Positions 1 to 11,648 of a stretch of 64,000 nt of DNA are shown in pieces; positions within the stretch are counted from its first letter, which is position 1, and every line of letters begins with the position of its first letter. The DNA lies in contig KE546965.1 in assembly GCA_000442125.1 (NCBI GenBank), positions 2,170,001 to 2,234,000 of the forward strand. Reading direction: 5' to 3'. The notes under the pieces are model-generated. The model was not told where the DNA came from. It saw only the letters and a list, made by a program, of their open reading frames with translations, and made no database searches. Both the position numbers and the translations under genes were made by a program. This DNA is from Opeltia flavorubescens. Its lineage: Eukaryota > Ascomycota > Lecanoromycetes > Teloschistales > Teloschistaceae.

Positions 1-969
1 AGCAAAATCGACGTGCTATTCAGCAACGTCAAGCACCTATTCTTCCAACCCTGTACCTCCGAACTCATCGTCATCATCCACGTCCATCTCAAGAACCCTA
101 TCATGATCGGAAAGAAGAAGGCAAAAGACGTCCAATTCTATCGCGAAGCCACAGACATGCAATTCGACGAGACGGGCAACCGCAAACGAAAGCACCGCTA
201 CGGCGACGAAGAGGAATTCGAGCAAGAGCAAGAAGAGCGCCGAAGACGCGCTCAACTCGACAAATTATTCAAAAATTTCGCAGAGACCATCCAGCAAGCC
301 GCTCGTGACGAGGGCTGGGGCGTCGACATACCCTTCCGCGAACTCGGCTTCAACGGCGTGCCCAACCGCTCAAACGTATTCATGCAACCCACAGCCGACT
401 GCCTTGTGCAACTCACCGAACCGCCATTCACAGTCCTCACATTAGACGAAATCGAAGTAGCTCATCTCGAGCGCGTGCAGTTCGGCCTCAAGAACTTCGA
501 CATGGTCTTCGTCTTCAAGGATTTCCACCGCGCGCCCATCCACATCAACACCATCCCTGTCGAGAGCCTGGAGCCCGTTAAGGAATGGCTTGATAGCATC
601 AACATTGCCTACAGCGAAGGTCCGCTCAACCTGAACTGGAGCACCATTATGAAAACCATCACCGCGGATCCGCACCAATTCTTCAAGGATGGCGGATGGT
701 CGTTCCTGGCCGCGGAATCGGACGATGAGGGCGAGGATGAGGAGGAAGAGGAGTCGGCATTTGAGATGTCGGATTCCGAGCTTGCTGTTTCGGACGAGAG
801 CTCCGAGGATGAGAGCGACTTTGACGATGATGCGAGTGCGGACGAGGGGAGTGCGAGCGATGAAGAGAGCGGAGGTGAGGATTGGGACGAGTTGGAGAAG
901 AAGGCGAAGAAGAAAGATAGGGAAGGTGGTTTGGATGATGAGGACAACGGCAGAAAGCGGAAGAGATAG
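1..969 (+). CDS. SPT16: FACT complex subunit SPT16, C-terminal part (5' end outside window)
   Basis: The reading frame is open from base 1 and stops at 967-969, giving the last 322 residues of a protein whose family is normally a little over 1000 residues. SPT16 pairs with POB3 in the nuclear FACT histone chaperone, which loosens and rebuilds nucleosomes during transcription and replication. Seen directly: the LFFQP and [12 protein letters not shown] signatures of the middle/PH-like domain near residues 15-40, the stretch [14 protein letters not shown] around residue 125, then a long Asp/Glu/Ser tail ending in a basic RKRKR cluster, as expected for the histone-binding C-terminus. No intron is needed in this part. 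The catalytically dead peptidase-like N-terminal domain lies upstream of the window. Confidence 0.96.
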   Translation, partial: SKIDVLFSNVKHLFFQPCTSELIVIIHVHLKNPIMIGKKKAKDVQFYREATDMQFDETGNRKRKHRYGDEEEFEQEQEERRRRAQLDKLFKNFAETIQQAARDEGWGVDIPFRELGFNGVPNRSNVFMQPTADCLVQLTEPPFTVLTLDEIEVAHLERVQFGLKNFDMVFVFKDFHRAPIHINTIPVESLEPVKEWLDSINIAYSEGPLNLNWSTIMKTITADPHQFFKDGGWSFLAAESDDEGEDEEEEESAFEMSDSELAVSDESSEDESDFDDDASADEGSASDEESGGEDWDELEKKAKKKDREGGLDDEDNGRKRKR

Positions 970-1409
970 CTGTTCAGTCTGTCAGCATGACATTTTTGAC
1001 TCTACATTTACCACCGTCAACAGAGGCAGATGACTTTGACCTACATTGCATGGATTGGAGAAGCGTAGTTTGGTTCCATGGTGGGATGGGATATGATACC
1101 AGGTATGCAAGGGGGGTTTAATCTACGTCAGTCTGCACCACAACAACAACAACACCAATTCACAAGATGTCTCTCCACACTGCACATGCTTGATTGCGTA
1201 ATAGTGACTTAGGTTTCGTTAATCATACTGCGGTGTCTCATCTGCTGTACAACCAGGATACGTCCCACCAACGCCATCCCGCTGGGTATCATAATCTGCC
1301 GTCGATGGTGGTACAATCAAGGATAACGCCGCGCTCAGAGTCCATCCACCCATAGGATACTAAGCTACTGACACAAATCACCCACCAGGTGAACGTTTGT
1401 ACAAGTCAC
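970..1409. other. Gene-free spacer between convergent genes
   Basis: This 440-base stretch separates the 3' ends of SPT16 and the metalloprotease gene. It should hold both 3' UTRs. A short CAACAACAACAACAAC run lies near 1140. I see no RNA gene or repeat family. Confidence 0.5.
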
Positions 1410-2748
1410 TCAATTTCCCAGCCTCAACATTTTATATATGTCGACCATCCGGGCCTGCTGTAAAGGCGAAAAATTGCTATAACTAAAGCAGATCACCATG
1501 TCAGTCAGAGATCCTCGAAAATGCAATAGAAAAAGCCAACTTCAAACCAAGAGACGAAAGCGATGGACTCCAGCTTCACACAAGCATGATCTTCTCATCC
1601 AATGAGGGACGGAAACCACAGGAGAAAAAAAAAACCAAATTCCAACGGCACGCAGCAAGTGAAAAGTGGGGGGGAAACAGATAGAAAAGGGTAACTAACC
1701 AAGCATCACTCGAATAATCCATGTAATTCCCAATCGGATCCAATCCCATATCCCCAGGACAGCTGTCCTTCCCCGTCGGACACCCCTCTGTCGGCGTCAT
1801 CTCCTGGGGCGTATCGTCGACGAAATCTCCCCTATCCGTACTGTCGCACGAGAGTCCCTCAAAAGTATGGAGTAATCCGAACCAATGCCCAACTTCATGC
1901 ACGGCTGTCTTGCCCTCGTTGTATAACTCCATACTTCCACCGGGCATGCTGGCGGCAAGGACGTTGCAGCCGTCATGAATGTAATCGGTTGGTGGGTAGG
2001 AGGTTGAGGTACAGCCGTTATTATTTTTGTCGGTGGTGTTACTGTGGCCCGGAGAGGATGGGCAGGAGGTGCTAGTGGCGGAGGTGGGCATTGAGCAGAG
2101 ACCGAGGAGCATGGAGTCGGGGTCGTAGTTTCCGGGAGGGGAGAGATTGGATTGAAGATAGATGTTGAGGGAGCTGTAGGTGCCGGTTCGAAGGGCTGTT
2201 TTCATGGCGAGGTCGTCTTGGTTGGTTGCCCAGGTGGTGTTGACGGTGAAGGTTGGTGGAGCTGATAGATTGAAGTTGATGTTGGCAGGGGCATAGGCAG
2301 CGTCAAGGGCTTGAAGCTATTGAGGAAATCCGCGTTAGTGAGATGTGTCGGAATTTGAGATGAAAGCTGAGGACAAGAGATTGAAAGGAAAAAAGCGTGG
2401 TGTAGAGGGACGGGAGTATGCTTCAGGGATCCTGGCTGAGCTTACTTGAGCCATCGCCAGCCAAGATCTGTTCTCTTGGGGATAGTGATCGGCAGTATCC
2501 TCTGTGACTACGAAATGGAGATACGTGTCGATTGTGTAGGCCTGCGAAGTACGTGGCTGGACCTTTCGGAGCTTCCTTTTCGCGCTGAGCTCTGAATGAA
2601 TTGACAGCAGGGCATCACTGGGTTGCTGTGTATCACACATCGAAAGTTCCACAGATCTAGCATGGCCGTCATGCTTCAGGACTCCCGTACGGGCTTCGAC
2701 CGACGCAGCAGCAAACAGAAAAGAGAACACAGCAACGGATGCAAGCAT
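1410..2748 (-). CDS. Secreted M43-type (pappalysin-like) metalloprotease
   Basis: Model: complement(join(1410..1482,1700..2316,2446..2748)), 330 residues. Both introns have good signals and matching phases. Exon 1 begins with a signal peptide of about 19 residues (MLASVAVFSF...). The zinc motif HEVGHWFGLLH lies near residues 241-251 and the Met-turn NYMDYSSDAC near residue 300, placing it in the metzincin M43B group of fungal extracellular proteases (MEP1-like). The second intron is 217 nt, long for this window. The last exon (CYSNFSPLQQARM...) restores the conserved C-terminus, and the second Cys of the Met-turn motif is split by that intron. Several Cys residues suggest disulfides. Likely secreted and active on extracellular protein; substrate unknown. 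Confidence 0.9.
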
Positions 2749-3423
2749 GACGGCGGTGATCCCTTGCTTATATTACTATTAATGATGGTCTCTGAGCTTT
2801 TGGCCTCAGGAGCTCGGTGTACTCATACAACGACCGGTATTGTGGTCACGGAGAGGTCCGGAGAACGATCAAGAACAGCGATGAGAATTAGGATGAAAAA
2901 ATACTAAATAAGTAGGGAAGCTCTCCCCATGTGCTGAATAGCTGTTGTGAAGAGAGCAAGACGCAGTCTGCGAGATGATGAAGCGATATAGAGAAATACA
3001 AACGCTCTAAGGAGATACCTCCGGAAATTTATACACGAGTGGAATAGCAGCAGCGGCTCAATACCATCCACAAAACAGAAAGAGCGTTACACAGCTGACG
3101 TGGAAGGAACGATCCATGACGTCCAGCCCAACGCCATAGACGTATCTCACAATCGAAGCCAGACTGGAATGCACGGATGGACGCCTTCCCACGTGGAAAT
3201 GAACCCTCTGTGCTGATTTTGGAACAGGTCTCGACAAAAATAGTCATCTCCACTCCATTCTTCAAGAAACACACAAGTCTAGACGTTCACAAATACATTG
3301 CTGGGGAACAAATATATTGCCATGAACATCTGGCCATACCAGGACCTAGAAGCTGACAACGCCACAACACCCAGGACTCCTCAAAGCATAGCAAACAAAC
3401 CGGGAAAAGAGAAACAACAGTCG
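2749..3423. other. Spacer: metalloprotease promoter side and CDC50 3' side
   Basis: The two flanking genes run in the same direction (minus). The part next to 2749 should be the 5' leader and promoter of the metalloprotease, and the part near 3423 the 3' UTR of the CDC50-like gene. No convincing TATA box or coding exon was seen. Confidence 0.4.
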
Positions 3424-4982
3424 TTATGCAGAGTCGTTGCCTGGCCGTGAAAAGCCAGTTGCAGTTGCAGTGCTGGGCTGATCGTTGTTCCAAGTTAGGT
3501 AAGTGTGATCGCCGAGTTTTCTGTCGCACAATATGTCAGTCGACTTCCTTGGCCATGCAACATTACAACATACCGTGGCTTGATAAGATGAGTAACTGTG
3601 AATAACGCGCCAAGAATGATACAGATACCCCCTACGACGATGTAGGCGATACCGAGAAAGGGGTTTTTGCCTCCCATGACTGTCTTGGTGGATATGAGGA
3701 TGGATTTTGTCCCTCCGTAAATCGTAACATTGAAGTCTCAATGATGTTAGCAGCGTCGGAGCGATTCGTGGGTAACCTACTATCTGTGATGTCTAGCCGA
3801 TAAGTCCCACAGGCCATCTTCTCTTTGTCATTCCGCATCGCCAGCTTACTGAAAGCTGGCAGACCGGCGGTCCTCATCCACACCTGGAGTTCCTCGAACT
3901 CCTCCAAATTCGGGGGAGGGTGTTCATCGGAATAATTTCCTCCAGGATACTGCTTCACCCAATTTGGCGGGACCGCGATATCATTAGGCTTATATTTGGT
4001 CTTGCCATACAACGCCTTGTCACTGTCCCATGCAATCCCCCTGTTGGTCATGTTATACGTCTGATTCATTTGTGCATTGTCCTCCAAGTTGAGCAATAAG
4101 GGCTTGGCGAAGCTGTCATTGAAAAGTGAGTTTGCAATGAGACCACAGGGGTAGTAAGGTTTGCCCCCATCGCTAATTCTTAGGGGGTCGCAGTTGCTGT
4201 TTTCAATTGTTGAGCGAGGAAGGGCGTCGCCTTTCAGCTGGCTGGTGTCTAGCGATTTGACGTATCGTCGGTGATTTTGGTAGAAATTTGTCAAACGGTA
4301 ATAGAGAAAGACAGGTGGATCGAGGTCATGTGGTATCGTGAGTTGGATTGAGCATTGTGGCGATGGCTCGGTCGTGGTGTAATTTCGATAAGTATGTGTC
4401 GTATTCAATCTCTTCCATTGTGGAACACCTTGCTGGCAAGTCGCAGCCTTGAAGGACTCGGAGACCTTGTCTTTAGGAATTGGCACAAAGCCCTTGGAGG
4501 TCGAGTTGTCATAGGGTGCCAGCTTTTGGCAATCGGAGTAGTCAATTGAGATTTCTTGCACCTATCATAAGATTGTCAGCTCTGTAAGACGAAACACATA
4601 CCCAGTTGCGATAGACTGGAGAACGTCTGACCTGTGAACTAGCCCAGAGCAACAAGCCCCCGATAGGCGCGAAGATAATGCCAACGGCAAAGAAGAGAGG
4701 GAGGACAGTCTTCGGAGTTAGGATAGGCCTGACATCATTTCATCAGCAACGCTTCGGATGTAGTAAAAGCAGGAACCACTGCAAGACCGCCACTCACTGC
4801 CATGCCTTCAACCGTTGTTGCCGAAAAGCGGTGTCTGAGAAGATGTTAACAATAAGATGACTTCAAAGATAGAGTGGAGGTATCGCACTCGCTGGCCGTC
4901 TACTCTTTGCCTTCTTTTGTACATCCGGATCCGGGTCGCGCCCGTCTATCGACTCTGTACGGGTGGCCTGAGTTTGTGACAT
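3424..4982 (-). CDS. CDC50: CDC50/LEM3 family P4-ATPase (flippase) subunit
   Basis: Model: complement(join(3424..3520,3574..3736,3781..4561,4632..4728,4798..4834,4889..4982)), 422 residues, all six exons in phase. The family forms the non-catalytic beta subunit of phospholipid flippases and is needed for their exit from the ER. Seen: a cytosolic N-terminus with NTAFRQQRLKAWQPILTPKT, transmembrane segment 1 near residues 52-74, a large lumenal domain rich in N-X-S/T sites and Cys (for example CQQGVPQW, YPCGLIANS), segment 2 near residues 364-387, and a short tail. Exon 2 is only 37 nt. Two-segment topology and length match Cdc50/Lem3/Crf1; which yeast paralogue it equals cannot be told from sequence alone. 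Confidence 0.94.
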
Positions 4983-5743
4983 ACTGTCCTGTCTAATATC
5001 ATGGGTACCGATCTAGGTGTAATAAAGAAGGAGATTGTCGTAACACTTCTGAGGTATTACTGCGACTCAACCGCATCCGCAGCAGTAATCAACGAATGGC
5101 CAATCATGCAGCAGTAGGGGTGCTGACAAAGCAAGTGTTCGTAATCGTATAGAACTTACATTCTACTATGCTTGAGATCTAACATTGCTATCAATCTCAC
5201 TTCATACCGTATCTATTGAATCACAATATCTATATGATCAGACATATTCGCATTATTTCATTGCATTGATTGTGCTACCTAATTTACATATTGTCCAACC
5301 CAAAACCTTTGCAGTATAGATATCCGGATTTCGTGCACGCTTTCTCCAAGTTCATAATTCCATAGGCGCATGCAAATCAAGACCACGCCGCTTCACTGAA
5401 AGACTTCCGAACTCTGACAGCCGAGTACAATACTTCAATACCAATCCACAGATCCGAAGGGTGCTTTAAGGGGTATCAATAGATAAATCAGAGAGGAGAT
5501 ATGGTTATAATATACAATGTGCACCGTTGCTTGTTGCCGATGAGTGAAAACAATTTTCCAGGCAATACTAGAACATGATAATGACCAGCCAGCTGGTTGG
5601 CCCGTGACTGAAGTGATCGAAATTCCTGCAAGTCGGAAAAGAAATGACAATTTGTTGCCGAAAGATGATAGATTGGTAAGATTCAAAAAGAATCTGCGCG
5701 AGATAGATTGGTACGACGTCACGAGGAAGCACCGCTATCACTC
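4983..5743. other. Spacer upstream of the CDC50-like gene
   Basis: This stretch holds the CDC50-like 5' region and the 3' side of the SWIRM gene, both on the minus strand. It is AT-richer around 5160-5300. No gene is supported; the plus-strand open frame at 5544-5795 has no family features and runs over the SWIRM 3' end. Confidence 0.4.
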
Positions 5744-6916
5744 TTATAGATGCTGTTGGAAGTATCGAGGGTTGAACCAGCCCACTTTGTCATAGGCAGT
5801 CCACAGCTTGCTGGCTTTATTGACGTCAATCTTGCATGCCTGTTGAGCGTCGGTTTTTCGAAACTCTTTACCAATCTTCAATGCTTGGAGACGCGCCGCA
5901 AAGATCCGTCGCTTGCTGCATAGATATGTTGCACAGCTAAGACGAAGGGTACCGGCCAAATTGAGCTCAGCTTCGTGCAGCATGTGACGATCGGGGTCGC
6001 TTGAAAGGTTAAGGACGTTGGGGCTGGGCCAGTCAGCTTTGAGCGATTTGGGATTTCCAGGTGGCAGTGTGGACGTAGGTGGTGAATAATCAGGAAGCGA
6101 GTCGTAATCGACATCCTCTGGCCGCTTAGCACCCTGTGGCCGGGCTTCTGGAGTCTCCGAGCGGCCTTTGGGCATGTAATTGACAAGTTTGCTGACTGGA
6201 GATCCCTTTGGGGTGGCCTTGGGTGTCCGCTTGACACGTTGGATTGGCGTTGACGTGGCGGTGGCCTTGATTGCCCTTCTTGGCTGTTTCTGTGGAGGTG
6301 CTGGAGCGATAGCAACATGCGACGTGGGTTTGATACTTGGTTTGCCACAGATACGCTTGGCTTTCCAGTATTGCTCCTCGCTTTCCTCCCGAGCTCTTTT
6401 CAGATATGCCCCTGGATTGCGATTGTAGTCCTGCCCAACAGTACTTACGCAGGATAATGCCAGCAAATATTCTTCTCGTGTTGGTGCGGCCACAATGTTT
6501 TTGAATTTGTGAGTGGCAATGTGGCGTGAGACGATGTCTTGCGCTGNCTTCATCGACGGCTCCGATGAGAACAGCGGCTGATCCGTGGGAATGGATGACT
6601 CAGAATGACTGTCGGGATACAGCAATGGATCCATCGTAGAATATGCCTCCTTGTCACTATGTGTTGGCCTCTCACCAGCGACCTTGTACTGCTTGCTTGT
6701 CCACGGAGAAACTGGTGGAGATGGCAAAATTCTTGCAGTTTTTTGGTTTGGTGATGAATGGTTAGACATTGGGGCAAGTCTGTTGTCTGCAGAGTATGAT
6801 GTTTTTGAAAATGCCATTGATGGCGATAATGACGCTGTGACGGCAGAAGAAAAGCTGTCGAGCGGTTTAGTCTCTGGCGGAGACATCAAGCTTGAGATTG
6901 GAGGAAGGCGTGTCAT
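5744..6916 (-). CDS. SWIRM domain protein (Fun19/Laf-like chromatin factor)
   Basis: A single 390-residue frame. The N-terminus MTRLPPISSLMSPPETKPL resembles the start of fungal SWIRM proteins. The middle is low-complexity, Pro/Ser/Lys-rich and probably disordered. The C-terminal 95 residues form a SWIRM-like helical domain (LNLAGTLRLSCATYLCSKRR ... KIDVNKASKLWTAYDKVGWF). SWIRM domains bind DNA or histones in chromatin complexes; the fungal Laf/Fun19 branch is linked to Rpd3L/Clr6-type deacetylases. Base N at 6547 leaves one residue unresolved (codon NCA: Ser, Pro, Thr or Ala). No intron is needed. It is transcribed away from the mitochondrial-carrier-like gene across a 2-kb gap. Confidence 0.85.
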   Translation of the reverse strand: MTRLPPISSLMSPPETKPLDSFSSAVTASLSPSMAFSKTSYSADNRLAPMSNHSSPNQKTARILPSPPVSPWTSKQYKVAGERPTHSDKEAYSTMDPLLYPDSHSESSIPTDQPLFSSEPSMKXAQDIVSRHIATHKFKNIVAAPTREEYLLALSCVSTVGQDYNRNPGAYLKRAREESEEQYWKAKRICGKPSIKPTSHVAIAPAPPQKQPRRAIKATATSTPIQRVKRTPKATPKGSPVSKLVNYMPKGRSETPEARPQGAKRPEDVDYDSLPDYSPPTSTLPPGNPKSLKADWPSPNVLNLSSDPDRHMLHEAELNLAGTLRLSCATYLCSKRRIFAARLQALKIGKEFRKTDAQQACKIDVNKASKLWTAYDKVGWFNPRYFQQHL

Positions 6917-8881
6917 TGTGGTAATTGAGATAGTAGTTGAAGAAGGATTGATGGTTGGCGGTGCTGAGAAGAAGACGACGATGTTAAGAGATTTGTTAGA
7001 ATGGAAGTGTATAGACGGAGATAGCGATCGGATTTGTCAGAGAAGGAAGACAGCGGATGCGGTTCGATGAGAGTCCGAAAGGTGGCAAATTTCGGAGTTT
7101 GTAGAGTTGACGGGACGGACGAAGAACGGTAGGAGGGTCTGCGCAGCAGATGTAAGACGGTTGAAATATGGAGATTGCGTGGCTGGCAGGCTGCAGGATT
7201 TGAGGCAGTGATGTGCCAAAAAGTGAATGAAAGGTTCGAGGGTATCGGGCGAATAAGTAGCTTAGGCTCTTGCTGTCAATGGTCAATGGCAAAGAGCAAG
7301 GCAGCGAGGCAAGGGAAGGCGGAGGGTGGGGGATGGATGAATGACTGGATCAGTCAACAGTGATGATGCTGACACCTGCTATTGTCAGGATAAGGCAAAG
7401 ACGCATGGACGTGGCGGATGACCCGAAGGAGGGCAAAAGAGATGGCAAAGAAAAGGGAGGGAGTCAATGGGTTAGTTGGTCCGTCAATTTGTCAAACAAG
7501 TCATTCGCTCAATAAGAGAGAGTCAGCGCCAAAGGAATCATAACGTCAGCTGGATTTGGTGGAACAAAGGGGGCAAGGCTGAAGTTTCAATGGACAAGGA
7601 AGGAGCCACACACACAAACTAGAAAAAGCGAGATATCCATTGAGGAAAGCTAGAGGCCAATTGATTAGCAATTCATGGCCATTGAAAGCCGCCAACCACC
7701 CATTGATATCGACGTGTTTCCATCAGAGAAGAAGACGATGATGACTCTTCGAACGCGGTGGATCTAACCGTTGCGGGATTAGAGCAAGATGCAATTCGCG
7801 TGACTCGTTCGGCTTCAGGATCGAATGCAGGCTAGCAGCTGATGTGTCCGGCCTTCCACACTTCCTGCATGCATCAATTACGCCCCGACTCCGCCACACC
7901 CAAACCTTCCATTCAATTGGGTCTTACTCCACGACGGCTGCCTTACGAAGCTTCGTGTCGGTTGGTCAATTGGATGCCTTTCAGGTACGGCAGAGTGTCA
8001 ATGCCTGATCTACCCTACGGCAGCAATTGGGTTCTCAATGGATCCAGGGCGCTCTCCGATTCACGGACGTTGGCAGTGTGACGGAGGGATCGATTGAGCC
8101 GTCACCGCCCCCTAGTCTCCACGTGCCGAAAGCTGATGCAATCTCGGCCCCAGATCGACTGCTTGACTACTAACCGCAATCACCACGATCATCTGCAGCC
8201 TGTCATCCGCCATTCGGCTGCCCTGCGTTATCTCATACCTTAGTTTATGAACTAATCTCAGCCTGCTGACCCATTCCCGTCGTGTTCGCTCTCATCCATC
8301 TCGCTTCTCGCTAAAGTGCAGCTGTTTTACTTCCTACAGAAGTGGTGGCTGGCGGTCTGTCTCGGCCGAGCCCGCACCTGCAAACTCAATTCGCCAATGG
8401 CGAATAAGGTTCGGAAGAGAGAGAGAGAATACGGGTCTGATTTCGCATGTGAAAAAAGGTTGACAGATCCGATGCTTGACGAGACTAAAGAGAGCGCAAG
8501 ATGAAAATTCTTTATGAAGCAATCCCTGCCAATGCCATGTCGTACTTTACGTGCCTTGGAGACAGACCACAGATCATTGGGACATCTGGGCGTATTTGTT
8601 GTTCTTGGGTTGAAGTCGAATGCCCAATTTGCGGGCTAGGATAGAACGCTGATTTGGATCGATGAGGCGATTGAGGTTCTCTACTGAATTTTTGAGGCTT
8701 AATTGGTTTACGAGAGTCCTTATTTCGTCCTCGTATCCATTGAGTACAGATGCGAGTGGCCTGTTGATTTTCGGTACCGGAAGCAACTGCTGCCGTAGCG
8801 GGCTTGCCGCACCGTTCCCGTCGGATGTTCAGGGATCTTGCAGCAATCCTGGTTGCTCTTTCGACAGCACTAGTCTAACGT
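6917..8881. other. Long gene-free divergent intergenic region (about 2 kb)
   Basis: It separates the starts of the SWIRM gene (minus) and the carrier gene (plus). Next to the SWIRM gene the sequence is purine-rich on the plus strand (GGGAGGG, AAGAAAAGGG runs), which looks like a pyrimidine-rich leader of the minus-strand transcript. Several short open frames occur but lack family features. A minus-strand frame at 8574-8786 (70 codons, starting at TTG) is the only one with amphipathic character. No tRNA or repeat was seen. Confidence 0.4.
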
Positions 8882-10198
8882 ATGCCCACAAGCTGGATGA
8901 TTTCACCACGCCTTGAGAATGAACATATAGAACCTCAGTTTCAAAACCTTAGTACCCAGAGCTTGCCACATTCACGAAAAGAATCCAAGAGCAATGCTGC
9001 CACCGGAGCCTCTGCAGCAGGGGTTCGAGCTCTCAGTTCCCAGCTGATCGCGTTCTATTTCAGAGCTCCTGTCAAAGCTTTCTTTCGCACTCGAGTTGAG
9101 TATGTTGAGATTCCAGAGTAGCGTGCAGCACCATGTTGACGGTGACATAGTTACCTGGTAAAACTTTGTCTATCGTCCGTCTCACGAGATACTGATTAGG
9201 CAAAGGCTTTTGCAAGAGCTATCAACCCGCAAGTTCAACCAAATCAAAGGTGGTCATGGCGTATGAGCTCTGCCGGTCTTCTAGCTCATGCTATTCGATC
9301 ACATGGCTGGGCTTTCATTCCAAACCAAATCATTCCGCCGTTACTGGCCAATACGAGCGTCGGTGCTGTCCTTTACACCTCATACCTCCAAATACTGGGA
9401 AGACTCTACAGACCATGCGCCGAGCCCACTAAACGAGTGTATCCTCCACCTCCGCTTATGAAAACATTCGCCGCTGGTTCCGCTGCAGGGGCGATTCAGT
9501 CGATAGTTGCAGCCCCGCTCGACGCTCTCGCTGTGCGCTTCCGACCAGCAGACTTGCTTGACGGCCGTGTTTATACGAGCATGTGGCAGTATGCTTATTT
9601 AAAAACAAAGGAAATTGGCGTCCGGGGTATTTTTGCTGGCTGGGGTCTTTCTCTTCTCAAGGATTCTTTGGGATACGGCTTGTTCTTCGCAACCTTTGAG
9701 TACGTCAAAAGCCAAATGTACTACGCTTTCATCACAAGATACTATGGGGGCCTAAACTGGCGGAACATCCCAAGAGACAGTCACGACCGTGTGATCCGGC
9801 CTCATTACGCTTTCGAGCCCTCTTTTCTTATGCTTGCTGGAGTGGCTGCCTCCGTAACTCAGCAAACCATCCACCATCCAATCAGCCTGGTCCAAGTTAT
9901 TCACAACAGATATTTGGCAAAACTTGACAGAAAGAACAAAAAGAATGTTCCATTATCCAAGACATTCCGTTTGTATAAGGCTACATATCGCAAGACTATC
10001 AAGTCTTGTCGGTATAGAGCAAATCGCGTTGGAGGATGGAGAAGCCTGCTCTACAGAAATTTCGTCTGGGGTACAATCAGGCAAATTCCAAGTACAAGCG
10101 CAGGACTTATTATCTTCGAGCTGGCGCGAAGGCGGTATGGAAGTGAAGTTGAAGCCGCACGGATTGAGAAGGACGGGTACAGTATTGTTTTGAGGTAA
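8882..10198 (+). CDS. Mitochondrial-carrier-like (SLC25-type) protein
   Basis: Model: join(8882..9103,9200..10198), 406 residues. Exon 1 carries ASAAGVRALSSQLIAFYFRA followed by PVKAFFRTRVEY, a signature I associate with a conserved fungal carrier-like family. Exon 2 continues AKAFARAINPQVQPNQRWSW and then gives FIPNQIIPPLLANTSVGAVL, a carrier-type segment (AAGSAAGAIQSIVAAPLDAL) and three or more hydrophobic segments. The P-X-[DE] signatures are degenerate (PLDAL is the best), so it may not be a classical solute carrier. The intron donor in this model is GTTGAG, non-consensus; a GTATGT two bases before it would put exon 2 out of frame. ATG 8897 is an alternative start. Expected in the inner mitochondrial membrane; substrate unknown. 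Confidence 0.8.
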
Positions 10199-10841
10199 TG
10201 ATGCAAACTTTATTCAAGTTATCGAATCATTACCGCGACTGTCAGTCTTTTATCAGATCTCAACTCATAATTCCGTTAAATTTCCCTTGTGTTGTACCCT
10301 GAACTTACATTCGTCTAAACCCAATCATCGAATGTGTTCCGAATCTCTGTTTCTAGATAATTTCGTGATGTACTACCTCGCCAACAGTGAATATTCAGTG
10401 CTGTCACAGAGAGACCAGATCAGGCAAGACGACACGTAATCTCCTTTCATAATTGCCAAAGTCTTATATATTCGCTCTTGCTGCAGATTGAGCAGATCAC
10501 ACACTGCAAAGTTCTATGTAGATTTTAATGCCGGTCGCAAATTCCGTTTCTTGTTAGCAGGCGATCCATGCTTTCAGATATTTGAAAGCAACGCTACTAA
10601 GTCCCACGTGGGGGATAATAGAAGCGCAAAGGCTTAGTCAAACTTTGACTTACAAGTCGTAGCCGCATTACGACTGAGGAAGTTGGAGTGAATCCGGTGA
10701 GTCTTTATTCTGCATTGAACTGCTAAGAATATGACCGGGTCGGATGCGCTTATACGTGCTCGGCGGAGGCGCATATACCAGGCATCGTTGGTGGTGTATA
10801 AGCTGCTGCTGCTCACTCCCGTTGATTATGGTTGACTGAAT
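10199..10841. other. Spacer between tandem genes
   Basis: This carries the 3' side of the carrier gene and the 5' side of the orphan gene at 10842. It might hide a first exon with a signal peptide for the orphan, since CTAACAG at 10867-10877 resembles a branch/acceptor. No convincing upstream exon was found. Confidence 0.35.
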
Positions 10842-11648
10842 ATGCCGAATAATGTATCTGTCCTCCATCATCCGCTTAGTCTACCTAACAGCGCGGACTT
10901 TGAGATTTGCGATCGACGATACGGTACAAACCTTGATATACCACGCTGTGATGTAGCCGTGGGAAGGTTGAGTTTTGGGTCTCAAAGCAAGATATACCAC
11001 ATAACAGATCATGAAGGCCCGTATGTACTACCTCAAAGAATTGAGTATGGTGAGTTGATCGTGATATCGAGATCCGTCTTCAGACACTGATATCCGCGAG
11101 TAGGAGGTTGCGCGGTGTCCATAGAAGTGGCAGGTCCAATCCTACCTGCCACGTACAGTCTCGTACCAGACACCATCCAATCAATGGCCAATGAGCTTGT
11201 CAACGGATGCGTAGGCAGATCTGGCCGTCAAGGCGGGTTCGCGACGCTTGATATAGGAAAGTTGATCGACTATATTGTAGATCCATCGTCCGATTTGGAA
11301 GCATATCGTAAGTTTTGATATCCCAGAAGTAATTGCTTGAAGAAAAATAAGCGATTATATTGAGAGATTTCCATAGCGGCTTCGGCAGCCTTCCTCACCG
11401 TCAGTGTGACGACCTCGGATATGAAGAAGCCGTCGCCAGGCAATTATGACCCAATCATTGCAGACACACTTGCCGGCGCGACTCGAGATGCTGCAACAAG
11501 GCTCCCTGCATCAGGATCTGCGAGAAGGACTTTGGTCCAGAGGGCTGTGGATTTCCGTAACCGAGCAATGAGGATGACGACAGGTGGGTCGAAGTATGCT
11601 TGGTGGGGAGACCAAGTGAAGAGCCTTGGTAGAAGGTGGTGGAGATAG
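10842..11648 (+). CDS. Orphan cysteine-containing protein, three exons
   Basis: Model: join(10842..11049,11104..11307,11377..11648), 227 residues. Both introns (54 and 69 nt) have good donors (GTGAGT, GTAAGT) and consistent phase, which argues for a real gene. I do not recognise a named family. Visible: four spaced Cys (EICDRR, IPRCDVAV, GGCAVSIEV, NGCVGRS), a Leu-Pro-rich segment (PYVLPQRIEYGG), and GRQGGF after the last Cys. This spacing resembles small secreted fungal proteins, but no signal peptide is visible with this start, so an upstream exon may be missing. An in-frame stop precedes the ATG. The C-terminal 80 residues are Arg/Ala-rich. Confidence 0.6.

Noticed and set aside
609-1033. 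Ser-rich minus-strand and Arg-rich plus-strand frames over the SPT16 tail
   Set aside because: They are shadows of the acidic Asp/Glu coding repeat in other frames.
8574-8786. 70-codon minus-strand frame
   Set aside because: It has no ATG, and a stop lies about 20 codons upstream. Reported only as a weak observation.
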